NCBI GenBank assembly: GCA_029289325.1
Contig: JARFTV010000024.1
Coordinates: 1-64,000, forward strand
Direction of reading: 5' to 3'
Source of the DNA: Alphaproteobacteria bacterium
GTDB taxonomy: Bacteria; Pseudomonadota; Alphaproteobacteria; Rhodobacterales; Rhodobacteraceae
Length of the DNA: 64,000 nt
Shown here: positions 1-7,595 of the stretch, in pieces
Position numbering within the stretch: position 1 is the first letter of the stretch
Layout: each line of letters begins with the position of its first letter
Notes under the pieces: model-generated
Told to the model about the DNA's origin: nothing
The model's input: only the letters and a program-made list of their open reading frames with translations
Database searches by the model: none
Translations under genes and position numbers: made by a program

Positions 1-256
1 TGCGCGCAGGAGCCCGAACGGGATTAGGGGATTGTCAGTCGAAGGGATGGCCCAGAAGACAGAGAGGCGCGGGGAGCCCATGCCAGACCCTGTCACACTG
101 CTCATCGGGACAGCCTGACCCCCAGTCCAGCACCTCCTTGGCGGCAACTACGGCGATGACCATCCGTTGCCACCCCTGCCCTTGCCTTCCGGGAGTTGCG
201 GCGCCCTGCATCGACGGGCTATCGATACAGGGATATTCAGGACACGGACCGCATCA
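1..256. other. left edge, no gene assigned
   Basis: No gene is assigned here. A plus-strand frame is open from the window edge to a stop near position 118 and could be the 3' end of a gene cut by the edge, but nothing in it is recognisable. The rest is the upstream region of the H-NS-like gene. Confidence 0.3.
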
Positions 257-574
257 ATGGCTGATTACGATCTCGAGGCACTGTCGCTCGGCGAGCTGAA
301 GAAAATGCAGAAGGACGTCGCCAAGGCGATTTCCACATTCGAGGATCGGCAGAAGGCGGAAGCCCGCGCCAAGGTGGAAGCTCTCGCCCGGGAACTGGGC
401 TACTCCCTCAACGAACTTGTCGGCACCGAGACGAAATCCTCCCGTGCACCGGCAGCGGCGAAGTACCGGCACCCTGAGAACCCGGCGCTCACCTGGTCGG
501 GCCGCGGGCGCAAACCGCAGTGGTTCGTGGAGGCGCTGGCTGCTGGGAAGTCGAAAGACGATCTAGCCGTATGA
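257..574 (+). CDS. H-NS family nucleoid-associated protein
   Basis: A 105-residue protein. Its N-terminal half is charged and helical, as expected for oligomerisation (ELKKMQKDVAKAI, then Lys/Ala/Glu-rich). It ends in the H-NS DNA-binding signature YRHPENPALTWSGRGRKPQWF, shown here only in part as YRHPENP and WSGRGRKP. The family binds curved AT-rich DNA in the cytoplasm and silences acquired genes. I chose the ATG at 257 because the protein then begins MADYDLEALSL, a usual start; an in-frame ATG at 167 would add 30 unlikely residues. It converges with the next gene. A plasmid-borne H-NS may dampen expression of the metal cargo, which is inference. Confidence 0.85.
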   Translation: MADYDLEALSLGELKKMQKDVAKAISTFEDRQKAEARAKVEALARELGYSLNELVGTETKSSRAPAAAKYRHPENPALTWSGRGRKPQWFVEALAAGKSKDDLAV

Positions 575-591
575 AGTTGCCGACGACCCGA

Positions 592-1653
592 TCAGTCGGT
601 TCTTGATGGTACGACCTCGGAGAGGTCAAACTCGAATTCCTCGCCTTTTGGCCCCATCACCCGTGTCGGCAGATTGGGGTCAGGTGCTTGGCCCCGGTGA
701 TGCCCTTTGACCAGAACGACTTTGCCGCTTCGGTAGTGCCGCTCATGCTCGGACACCCAATGACGAACAGGGCCGTTCCGCGCCTCAAGCGTCTGCCTCT
801 CGAATTCGAGGCGAGCGGTTCTTTCCGTCATGTGCGCAGCGGCCTGCGGGCCGATACGGATGGTCAGATGAGATTTCTGGGCGCCAAGGATCCACGACTT
901 GCCAAACTTGCGTGCGGTCTTGGTCTCTTTCGCCGTGAAAGTGTCGCTCTCACTGGGGATGATCCCTCCCAGATCTGGCGAGACCAGCATCGCGAATAGC
1001 GCACAGGGGATGAAAAGTTCACTCCCGGTGTTGATCAAGTGAATTGTCCTCCGGGCCTCGATCGCCTCTTCGGAGTCACCGCAGATGGCCCGGTAGCGCA
1101 TCATGGACGGGTTGAACTCGAACTTGACGTCTTCATAGTCCAGCAATCCTTGACCCGTTCGATTGAGCCGCATGAAGCTCATCGGGTCCATCGCCCTTAC
1201 GCCGTCGGGCCGCGCGAACATGGTAATCCTCAGATGGTCGACCTCTCGATCATCAATCAGGAAACCGTGCACGCCAGACCCGATGGGCCGATCATCGTGG
1301 GCGGTCGAGGGTGCGCCCCGCTCGAAGCGTGCGACAGCGAGTTCTCTATAGTCGAACTCCACCCAGGTGACCTTTGCAGGAAATTGTATCTCGCCCAAGT
1401 AGGACATGGCCTGCGATCCAACGGCCTGCGCCCGCTCTTGCAGGGCGTCATGCAAGGTGTCGGCGTAATTCGCAGCATTATGATCAAGCAGGTAAACTTT
1501 GGCCTGCTGGAGGGCTTCGAGCGCATAGCGCCGAAATCTGGTCAGCTCATCCGATGGGACCAGATGCCAGACCATGTCGTCCTCCAAGGAAGACCGGCCA
1601 CTGAGGGACGAGCCGTAGGTTGCGATCAAATCTTTGTAGAGCAAGTCGGGCAT
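592..1653 (-). CDS. hypothetical protein (353 aa)
   Basis: A 353-residue soluble protein that I do not recognise. The start at 1653 (MPDLLYKDLIATYG) is preferred over an upstream in-frame codon at 1746, which would add a poor 31-residue leader. No signal peptide, transmembrane segment or catalytic motif is obvious. The C-terminal quarter is rich in Arg, Glu and His. It converges with the H-NS gene across a 17-base gap. Composition matches the surrounding coding DNA, so I believe it is a real gene, but I assign no function. Confidence 0.6.
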   Translation of the reverse strand: MPDLLYKDLIATYGSSLSGRSSLEDDMVWHLVPSDELTRFRRYALEALQQAKVYLLDHNAANYADTLHDALQERAQAVGSQAMSYLGEIQFPAKVTWVEFDYRELAVARFERGAPSTAHDDRPIGSGVHGFLIDDREVDHLRITMFARPDGVRAMDPMSFMRLNRTGQGLLDYEDVKFEFNPSMMRYRAICGDSEEAIEARRTIHLINTGSELFIPCALFAMLVSPDLGGIIPSESDTFTAKETKTARKFGKSWILGAQKSHLTIRIGPQAAAHMTERTARLEFERQTLEARNGPVRHWVSEHERHYRSGKVVLVKGHHRGQAPDPNLPTRVMGPKGEEFEFDLSEVVPSRTD

Positions 1654-1877
1654 TCCTTTTTTTGCTGAAGACAATATCGGAGCTCGAACGAAAACGATCA
1701 ATCGCGCTCCTGGCGGGTAGCTCAGAAGCAGGCAGGCCGACCACATCCATGGCCGAAAATCCTAAGCCTAGCGTTGGTGCACCGCGGCCTCTTTCTAAAT
1801 GGCGATGCTGGGATGCCGACCTCGCGTCGGCACCATGGTCCCGTCTGTCGGAGCGACAGATGGCAAAGGGCCCGGGA

Positions 1878-1893
1878 GGCGCGAAATCGCGCC
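1878..1893. repeat. GC-rich perfect inverted repeat
   Basis: GGCGCG and CGCGCC arms of six bases enclose a four-base AAAT loop. It lies just downstream of the small minus-strand gene ending at 1925, so it may form part of its transcription terminator. There is no clear T-run. Confidence 0.4.
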
Positions 1894-1924
1894 ACCCAAG
1901 CCTTTGCGACGTAAGGCTGAGGCC

Positions 1925-2089
1925 TCACTGAAAGGGATCGATCTCTCCCACAATGACCACTTCGTCGCCGTCGATTTCATCGGCGGGGACAGCACCGAAG
2001 GTTCCATCCCCGGCCTGGAAGACGACGATCGAGACCATGAGCGTGGCGGCGAGGGAGGCGGCGAAAGCGTGTGCATCTTTGCGGGACAT
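1925..2089 (-). CDS. small secreted or membrane protein (54 aa)
   Basis: A 54-residue protein starting MSRKDAHAFAASLAATLMVSIV. It has a hydrophobic stretch at about residues 7-24, then an acidic tail containing DEIDGDEVVIVGEIDPF. The layout suits a signal peptide or single membrane anchor with a short acidic periplasmic part. The start at 2089 was chosen because the frame upstream to 2464 reads through non-coding-looking sequence. I do not recognise a family. Confidence 0.5.
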   Translation of the reverse strand: MSRKDAHAFAASLAATLMVSIVVFQAGDGTFGAVPADEIDGDEVVIVGEIDPFQ

Positions 2090-2477
2090 CTGTTTGGCTC
2101 CTGTCTTGGAGGCGGGGGACCATCCCCCGCGCGACAGGACCCCGCAGGCCCGAAGACTGGCTGACATCACCGGGTGCGTTCGGCTCGCCCGAATCCACCC
2201 GGCGGCACGGGCTCGCCCGTAGTCCGACCCCTCGCGGGTTGATCTCGAAGACAGGATTCGGGGCAAGGAAGGGAATGGCGAGCGGGGGATGGTGCCCTGA
2301 CGACTGGAGCCAGTTGTTCCGCCGATGCTTCTAACGCCGCCAGCCTCCCGGGCAGGCTCTTGGTTGAAGGCCTCCGTCTTGGAGGATGGATCCTTTGGTG
2401 CCCCGCGATTTCGCGGGACGAGGGTGTGGCTGGTGAGAGGCCCGCCCTTGGGCAGGCCCCTCACGCAATGTCAGGGC
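2090..2477. other. intergenic region without a gene
   Basis: About 390 bases with no convincing gene. It contains a palindrome CCCGCGATTTCGCGGG at 2402-2417 and a longer stem-loop at 2433-2464. The rest is GC-rich sequence upstream of the 54-residue gene. Confidence 0.5.
2433..2464 (-). terminator. stem-loop downstream of the 157-aa gene
   Basis: Arms of about 15 bases (GTGAGAGGCCCGCCC and GGGCAGGCCCCTCAC) pair with two wobble positions around a two-base loop. It lies 14 bases past the stop of the minus-strand gene ending at 2478. No T-run follows on the minus strand, so either termination by the hairpin or mRNA protection is possible. Confidence 0.45.
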
Positions 2478-2951
2478 TCAGGCGGCCAGGTCCGCGCCCC
2501 CTGCCCTATCGCTGTCCTCTGTGCCGACGATTTCTAACCGCGCATTCCGATAGCCCTCCCGCGCGATCCAAAGCTCCGCCGCGGTTATGGACTCCGCCAG
2601 ATGCAGCAGCTCGGTATTGCCACCGAAGTCGAGGAGCACGCGCACCTGCCCGGCCTTCGGTTCCTCCGCCATCTCGAAGACCAGACCGCTGTCGGCCGAA
2701 TGGCTGCGCATGATGGTGACGAGGATCACCCCGTCCGAAGAGAAGTTCCCTTCATGGAGCGTGAAAGAGGCCGGAGCGGTCCAGGTCGGATAGACCCGGG
2801 GCGGCTCCTTCTTCACGAGACGGCCCACGCCGTTCGAACGCTCCCAGGCCGCGAGCTTCTTGGAGAACCGTGCCGGCGGCTTGGGACTGCCGTCGGTATA
2901 GCGGATCAGCGCCCCCAGAGGGGCTGTGTCGATGATGGTTGTAGCAGACAT
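2478..2951 (-). CDS. hypothetical protein (157 aa)
   Basis: A 157-residue soluble protein starting MSATTIIDTAPLGALIRY. It has a basic, Lys/Pro-rich segment near residues 22-50 and a mixed alpha/beta-looking remainder (VILVTIMRS, GQVRVLLDFGG). It sits just downstream of the large ParB-like gene on the same strand, about 100 bases away, and may share its transcript. I recognise no enzyme motif. Its position beside replication and partition genes suggests a plasmid backbone protein, but this is only context. Confidence 0.6.
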   Translation of the reverse strand: MSATTIIDTAPLGALIRYTDGSPKPPARFSKKLAAWERSNGVGRLVKKEPPRVYPTWTAPASFTLHEGNFSSDGVILVTIMRSHSADSGLVFEMAEEPKAGQVRVLLDFGGNTELLHLAESITAAELWIAREGYRNARLEIVGTEDSDRAGGADLAA

Positions 2952-3050
2952 GATTCCTCATCTCGAATGCGAGTGGTCGCATTCATCCTATTGATATTAC
3001 TGTATTTTGTTCGACTGAGGGCGGGTTTCCCCGCCCCCGGATGGCTCAGA

Positions 3051-5222
3051 TCACTCGGCCGCCATCATCGACGCGGCGTTCTCCGGCAGATCGGCCGTCA
3101 GGAAAGCCGGGAGATCGACGTCCTCTGGCTGGCCCGCGTCCTCCCCCTGCCCTTCTCCGACCGCCTTGCCGTCGCTTGCTGCCAAGTCGGTCCCGCGCAG
3201 GACCTCGGGCAACCAACCGCTGCCTTTGAGGAGCCGTTCGGCCTCGTTGGCCATCTCCCCCTTCTTCAGATGGTCGAGAAGTTGCGCAGTCCCCTCCCCC
3301 TTCGCCTCGCGCACGGCCTCGAGGATCCGGGCCTTGGGCACGCGGTTGAGGTAACCGTCGACCGTCGGCTCCCAGCCTGCCTCGACCATATCGAGATCGA
3401 CCGCACGCGCCACCAGATCGGCATGTGCCATGCGGCGGGTCAGACCACTGGCGGAGATGCCAGCCCCATAGGGGTTCACCTTCTCATGGAGCGCGTTGAT
3501 CCCGAAGCTGAGGCAATGCGCCAGAAGGGCGAGACGGCTGCCTTGATCGAGAACCGTCAGATAGTCCCAGAGCGCCGCATCATCGCCGAGAGGCAGATCA
3601 GCCTCCCAGGCCGCGTGACGTTCGTCGACCAGCTTCGCCACCACGCTGTCCTTTAGATCGGGCGCCTGGGCCGACATGTAGACGTGACGCACCGAGGCTT
3701 CGAGGCAGCTGCCTGAGGCCGAGGAGGTGCAGAAGGTGTCCGTCACCAGCTTCAGGAGCAGGAGCGTCAGAGCAACGTCCGGCGAACGCCCGACGGCCTC
3801 ACGCAGCGCGAGGGTCCGGTGGGCCGTCAGTTCCATGACCAGCCGCTCGGGCAGCGGCTTCAGCGCCCCGTCGTCGTCCTCCTCGGACGCATCCGCGCCG
3901 ATCGGGTGACCGCCCGAGGTGATGACGGTACCCCCGGCGGAGGTCGCCGACGGTTTCCAACTGGAACCTGCGACATCATTCCCCTGCCCAATGGCATCCG
4001 CACCATCGCCAACCTGGACCGCGGACTCCTCACGCGGCTCGTCCTCGGGCCGGACATAGCCGCGATAGATCGCAAGGCTGCCATCCCGATCCAAGGTCAC
4101 GAAGACACCCGCGCGCGCAACCTCGGCCGGATCGTAGATCACCGGCCGCTGCTCGAGCGCTTCCATCGCCGTTTCGAGCTGGCCCAGCCGAGCGTCGATC
4201 TCCTCGGGGTATTCGTCTTGGCCGGAGTATTCCTCTTCCAGCCCGCGATACTCAGCGAGGAGCGAAGCGCGGGCCGCGCTTTCCTCGTCGGTCATCGGCG
4301 CGGGATCACCGGCGAGACGCCGCAGACCGTGGCTGTAGCCATAGGGCAGGTCGGTCGCCACCTCGATCCACTTCCAGCCCTCCGAGACCAGCGCATCGGC
4401 TTCCGCCTGAAGCTTCTCGGAGACAAGGCGATCGAGCAAGGCAGGGTCCTCCAACCAGCCTCCGTCATCGCCTTGGAAGAGATCACGCAGCACGACACCG
4501 CCCGCGGCCTCATAGGCATCGACACCGACGAAGACCGCGCGGCGATCCGAGGCCCGGACCGAGGTCTCCGTGAGCATGCGCCGGATGGCATAGGGCTCCT
4601 TGTTCCAGGTGTTCTTCACCGCATCCCAGACCTGCACCTGACGCGCATGATCCGGGTTCACCGTGAAGGCCATCAGCTGCTCGAGCGTCATGGCATCCTC
4701 GGCATAGACTTCCAAAAGGGCAGGGGCCACGGACGCGAGTTTCAGGCGCTGCTTCACGATCTGGGGCGTGACGAAGAAGGCCGCCGCGATCGCTTCGTCG
4801 CCCTGACCCTTCTCGCGCAAAGCCACGAAGGCGCGGAATTGATCCAGCGGGTGCAGGGCGACGCGCTGCATGTTCTCCGCCAGCGAGTCGTCCTCGGGCA
4901 GGATATCCGACGCGGCATCCCGAACGATGCAGGGGATCGGCGCGGTCTTGGCCAGCCGCTTCTGCTTCACCAGCAGCGACAGCGCCTGGAAGCGGCGGCC
5001 ACCGGCCGGGATCTCGAACATGCCGGTCTCGACCCCATCGGCATCGAGCATGGGCCGGACGTTCAATCCCTGCAAGAGCCCGCGTCGCGCGATGTCCTCG
5101 GCCAGTTCCTCGACTGAGACGCCAGCCTTGATGCGCCGTACGTTGGACTGGCTCAGGACGAGCTTGTCGAAGGGGATGTCCCGCGAGGGGGACAGCGTGA
5201 TTTTCTGGGCTGCTTTCGCCAT
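3051..5222 (-). CDS. large ParB/RepB/Spo0J-like DNA-binding protein
   Basis: A 723-residue protein. Residues about 10-130 match a ParB N-terminal nuclease-like domain (KLVLSQSNVRR; GRRFQALSLL; ENMQRVALHPLDQFRAF), followed by a helix-turn-helix region (AAFFVTPQIVKQRLKLASVAP). The remaining 500 residues are a long extension found in plasmid-borne ParB-like proteins of alphaproteobacteria, with an acidic middle (AEYRGLEEEYSGQDEYPEEID). It is much longer than a typical ParB of about 300 residues. The start at 5222 (MAKAAQKITLS) is preferred over 5279. It is transcribed in the same direction as repABC but lies beyond repC, so it is not the cognate RepB. A role in plasmid regulation or stability is inferred. 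Confidence 0.8.
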   Translation of the reverse strand: MAKAAQKITLSPSRDIPFDKLVLSQSNVRRIKAGVSVEELAEDIARRGLLQGLNVRPMLDADGVETGMFEIPAGGRRFQALSLLVKQKRLAKTAPIPCIVRDAASDILPEDDSLAENMQRVALHPLDQFRAFVALREKGQGDEAIAAAFFVTPQIVKQRLKLASVAPALLEVYAEDAMTLEQLMAFTVNPDHARQVQVWDAVKNTWNKEPYAIRRMLTETSVRASDRRAVFVGVDAYEAAGGVVLRDLFQGDDGGWLEDPALLDRLVSEKLQAEADALVSEGWKWIEVATDLPYGYSHGLRRLAGDPAPMTDEESAARASLLAEYRGLEEEYSGQDEYPEEIDARLGQLETAMEALEQRPVIYDPAEVARAGVFVTLDRDGSLAIYRGYVRPEDEPREESAVQVGDGADAIGQGNDVAGSSWKPSATSAGGTVITSGGHPIGADASEEDDDGALKPLPERLVMELTAHRTLALREAVGRSPDVALTLLLLKLVTDTFCTSSASGSCLEASVRHVYMSAQAPDLKDSVVAKLVDERHAAWEADLPLGDDAALWDYLTVLDQGSRLALLAHCLSFGINALHEKVNPYGAGISASGLTRRMAHADLVARAVDLDMVEAGWEPTVDGYLNRVPKARILEAVREAKGEGTAQLLDHLKKGEMANEAERLLKGSGWLPEVLRGTDLAASDGKAVGEGQGEDAGQPEDVDLPAFLTADLPENAASMMAAE

Positions 5223-5313
5223 CAGATCTTCTCCACGACGGGCGCCGGAAGCCACTCTCCCGATCTCATCTCCCGTCACCCCTCAAACTCCCAACCTTTC
5301 CCTCTCTTCGTCG

Positions 5314-5333
5314 GTCTTGACCGCGGTCAAGAC
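5314..5333. promoter_or_regulatory. parS: parS-like partition site 1
   Basis: A perfect 20-base palindrome, GTCTTGACCGCGGTCAAGAC, lies just beyond the 3' end of repC. The inner 18 bases recur exactly at 6638-6655 and 6679-6696. RepABC plasmids carry such 16-18 base palindromes as centromeres bound by RepB. Confidence 0.85.
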
Positions 5334-5349
5334 GTGTAAGCCGCATGCT

Positions 5350-6462
5350 CTATGCGCGCAGGATCGTTTCAAAGTATGCCTCGGGCTGCCTGATCGCTTC
5401 GCCTTTCCCCAACAGGTAGTCCAAGATCAGCAAAAGCCGTCCAGCCCCAGCTTTCTGAAGACCACGCATCAGTTTTTCTTGGCGTATTCTAAGCAATCGA
5501 CCGATGTCGAAGAGAACGCGGTTGAGGGCTTCGCCTGTTCGTGGCGGATCTGGGAAGAAGTCCGCAACATGTGAAAAGTCCGTCCACGCCATTTTTGCAG
5601 GGTCCCGGTTCATGGTCGCTGCTCCAACGCTTTGGGAAGCGTTGGTCTGCTTCACGTGCGTGTCTTTCTTTTTATGTTCTTTTTTTACAGGCTCTATCTG
5701 CCGGTCATTTTGTCCGTTTCTGGCGGACACCTCGCTCGTGCACTCATGGCCGAGGGTTTGGTCTCGCGATTGCTCTCGGTCCGCACGAGTGTTTGAATCG
5801 TGGCACTCTCCGTAGCTCGGCTTGGCGTTGGCTCCGAGCTCGCGGAGACCCGCGATGATTTGCAGAACTGTGTCGGCGGTCAGTGTTGCTCGACGAAGCA
5901 GGTTTCGGATCGTTTCCAGTGAAGCCAACCGTGCGTCATCGAGCCGTTCGTCTTGAAGGAGGGACGCGCGCAGCGCTAGGGCTTCTGCCTTAAGGGAGCG
6001 CAGGCGTTCACGCTCTTCCGTGACCTTCGATGCTTTGGCTGCAAGAGCGTCGTGGCTCTGCATTAGCGGACCCAAGTCGATCCCAAACGCATCCCTAATT
6101 ATGCCTCCGTAGCGGAGAGGGAAGCGTTTCCCGTTCGCTGAAGTCTTTCGCTGAAGCAGCCCCGCAGCCTCAAGGCGCCCCAGGCAGCGGCGAAGCGTTC
6201 TTTCATCGATGCCGTTTGCGCGTTCTGATAAGGAGGCGTTGGAGGGGAACACAACGGTCAGTTTGCACTGTGTTTCACCAGAGTTTGGGCTCTGATCGCG
6301 CGGAAGAAAGCTGATGAGCGCTGTCAGCACGGTGACGTCGTTGCTCGTCAGGTTCAGGTCTTTCCGAAGAACCCGCACCGGCCCCAGAAGCTCGTAGGGG
6401 TTAGGGCAGGCAATAGCTGCTTGTTCCGCCAAGGCGGTTCGTGTTTGAGTGACATGTCTCAT
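5350..6462 (-). CDS. repC: replication initiator RepC
   Basis: A 370-residue RepC-type initiator. The N-terminal part starts MRHVTQTRTALAEQAA and continues into PYELLGPVRVLRKDLNL, TVLTALISFLPR and DERTLRRCLGRLEAAGLLQRK, the winged-helix region typical of RepC. The middle carries a Ser/Asp/Lys-rich linker, and the C-terminus (RLLLILDYLLGKGEAIRQPEAYFETILRA) is conserved in the family. It is third in repA-repB-repC order and separated from repB by about 200 bases holding a parS site and a predicted antisense RNA. In this family the origin of replication usually lies inside repC. The start at 6462 fits the family N-terminus better than one at 6534. Confidence 0.92.
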   Translation of the reverse strand: MRHVTQTRTALAEQAAIACPNPYELLGPVRVLRKDLNLTSNDVTVLTALISFLPRDQSPNSGETQCKLTVVFPSNASLSERANGIDERTLRRCLGRLEAAGLLQRKTSANGKRFPLRYGGIIRDAFGIDLGPLMQSHDALAAKASKVTEERERLRSLKAEALALRASLLQDERLDDARLASLETIRNLLRRATLTADTVLQIIAGLRELGANAKPSYGECHDSNTRADREQSRDQTLGHECTSEVSARNGQNDRQIEPVKKEHKKKDTHVKQTNASQSVGAATMNRDPAKMAWTDFSHVADFFPDPPRTGEALNRVLFDIGRLLRIRQEKLMRGLQKAGAGRLLLILDYLLGKGEAIRQPEAYFETILRA

Positions 6463-6505
6463 GGTGTTTCGGAAGAAAAAGCTTCCCCGGTCACCGCGAG
6501 CGGTG

Positions 6506-6534
6506 TTGAACTCGATTCGTTTTGGGGGTATCAA
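6506..6534 (+). promoter_or_regulatory. promoter of the repABC antisense RNA
   Basis: On the plus strand, against repC, TTGAAC (6506-6511) and TATCAA (6529-6534) are separated by exactly 17 bases. Transcription would start near 6541 and run into the hairpin at 6558-6584. A counter-transcribed RNA between repB and repC is standard for repABC plasmids. Confidence 0.7.
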
Positions 6535-6540
6535 TCAGGT

Positions 6541-6595
6541 GTCGAGACTGATTGAGGCCCTTCGGAAGCACCGCTTTCGGGGGGTCTTTACTTTT
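6541..6595 (+). ncRNA. counter-transcribed incompatibility RNA (ctRNA)
   Basis: A predicted RNA of about 50-55 nt, antisense to the repC leader, in the position and of the size known for repABC ctRNAs, which repress repC translation and determine incompatibility. The promoter at 6506-6534 and the terminator hairpin at 6558-6584 define it. It was not seen in any data, only deduced from position, promoter and hairpin. Confidence 0.75.
6558..6584 (+). terminator. ctRNA terminator hairpin
   Basis: CCCTTCGGAAGC pairs with GCTTTCGGGGGG across a three-base ACC loop, using a few wobble pairs. The T-rich run TCTTTACTTTTCT follows. It has the shape of the conserved 3' hairpin of repABC antisense RNAs. 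Confidence 0.75.
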
Positions 6596-6637
6596 CTAGC
6601 CGGTCCTCCTTTCGTTTTCTGCTCGTTGCTCTTGATA

Positions 6638-6655
6638 TCTTGACCGCGGTCAAGA
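6638..6655. promoter_or_regulatory. parS: parS-like partition site 2
   Basis: An 18-base perfect palindrome, TCTTGACCGCGGTCAAGA, lies in the repB-repC gap and is identical to the core of the site at 5314-5333. Confidence 0.85.
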
Positions 6656-6665
6656 CACGGGGTCG

Positions 6666-7595
6666 TCACTTTGGGCCGTCTTGACCGCGGTCAAGAAGCT
6701 CGCCGATCAGTTTTCGGATGGCATCTTCGACGCGCGGGGCAAGATCAGCGTCCACATCGATGGTGATGCGGTTGCCCTTGCGGCCGATCTTAACGCGCTC
6801 ACTTGACCCAGCCTTGGGCGGAGTTGTCTTGGTGGTCGTGAGCAGCGTAACTGCTGCGTCAAGCCGCTCTGGGCCAGGCAAGCTGCGGGGGATTTCGCGG
6901 GCGACTTCCTTGGCTCTCGAGACGTCCTTCTCGCACAGCCTGAAAAGCTTCTCCCAGACCCGCCGACCAACGCCATGTGCTGGTCCGATGGCCTTGATCA
7001 GCTCCATCGGAATGCCGGTAGCGATACGGTTCATCCGAGAGACGAGAGACTCATCGATCTGGAGTGCCCGATAGGCGATGGTCTGGGCGTTCTTGCGCGT
7101 TTCGTCTGTTTTCCCAAGTTCTCGAATGATCCCGGCGACGAACAGAGCCCTCTCGATAAACGAGGGGTCCTGGCGGGCATTATTTTCAACGCCTTGGGCG
7201 ATCAGTGCTTCCTCTTCGGTCATCTCCATGACCGTGGCGCGCACTTTCTGACCAAGTTCACGACAGGCGAGAAGCCTGCGGCGTCCATAGACGATCTCAA
7301 GTGCCCCGTCTTGGGTTCGGCGGACAAGAACCGGAACCTTTTGCCCGTGCTCACGGATCGACGCGACGAGCTCCTCGAGGCCATCGCTGGGATCGATGCG
7401 ATCCATGACCGCGGACATTCGCACAGTGCTCGGGTCGATCAGGCGCGTGGCGTGTTTATCTTCTTCCAACACGGATGCTTGCGCACGGGCGACTGTCGGG
7501 CTCGTGCGCTTCAGATCGATATCCGCATCCTCATCCGACGTTGACGCTTTACCCATCGCGTTCTTGAGTGAGTCCCCGAAGACCTTACGCGCCAT
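6666..7595 (-). CDS. repB: partition protein RepB (ParB family)
   Basis: A 309-residue ParB-family partition protein. It begins MARKVFGDSLKNAMG, as RepB proteins do. The N-terminal ParB domain is visible as LIDPSTVRMS, REHGQKVPVLVRR and IVYGRRRLLACRELGQKV, with the ENNARQDPSFIERALF segment after it, then a helix-turn-helix region near QIDESLVSRMNRIA. It binds parS and works with RepA to segregate the plasmid. The ATG at 7595 lies within the last codons of repA (11-base overlap), which indicates translational coupling. One parS site (6679-6696) lies inside its own 3' end. Confidence 0.93.
   Translation of the reverse strand: MARKVFGDSLKNAMGKASTSDEDADIDLKRTSPTVARAQASVLEEDKHATRLIDPSTVRMSAVMDRIDPSDGLEELVASIREHGQKVPVLVRRTQDGALEIVYGRRRLLACRELGQKVRATVMEMTEEEALIAQGVENNARQDPSFIERALFVAGIIRELGKTDETRKNAQTIAYRALQIDESLVSRMNRIATGIPMELIKAIGPAHGVGRRVWEKLFRLCEKDVSRAKEVAREIPRSLPGPERLDAAVTLLTTTKTTPPKAGSSERVKIGRKGNRITIDVDADLAPRVEDAIRKLIGELLDRGQDGPK
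6679..6696. promoter_or_regulatory. parS: parS-like partition site 3, inside repB
   Basis: A third exact copy of the palindrome TCTTGACCGCGGTCAAGA, located within the last ten codons of repB and 23 bases from the second copy. The pair likely loads RepB cooperatively. Confidence 0.85.

Noticed and set aside
3819-5117. 432-codon plus-strand frame opposite the large ParB-like gene
   Set aside because: A shadow; the minus strand carries the clear ParB signatures.
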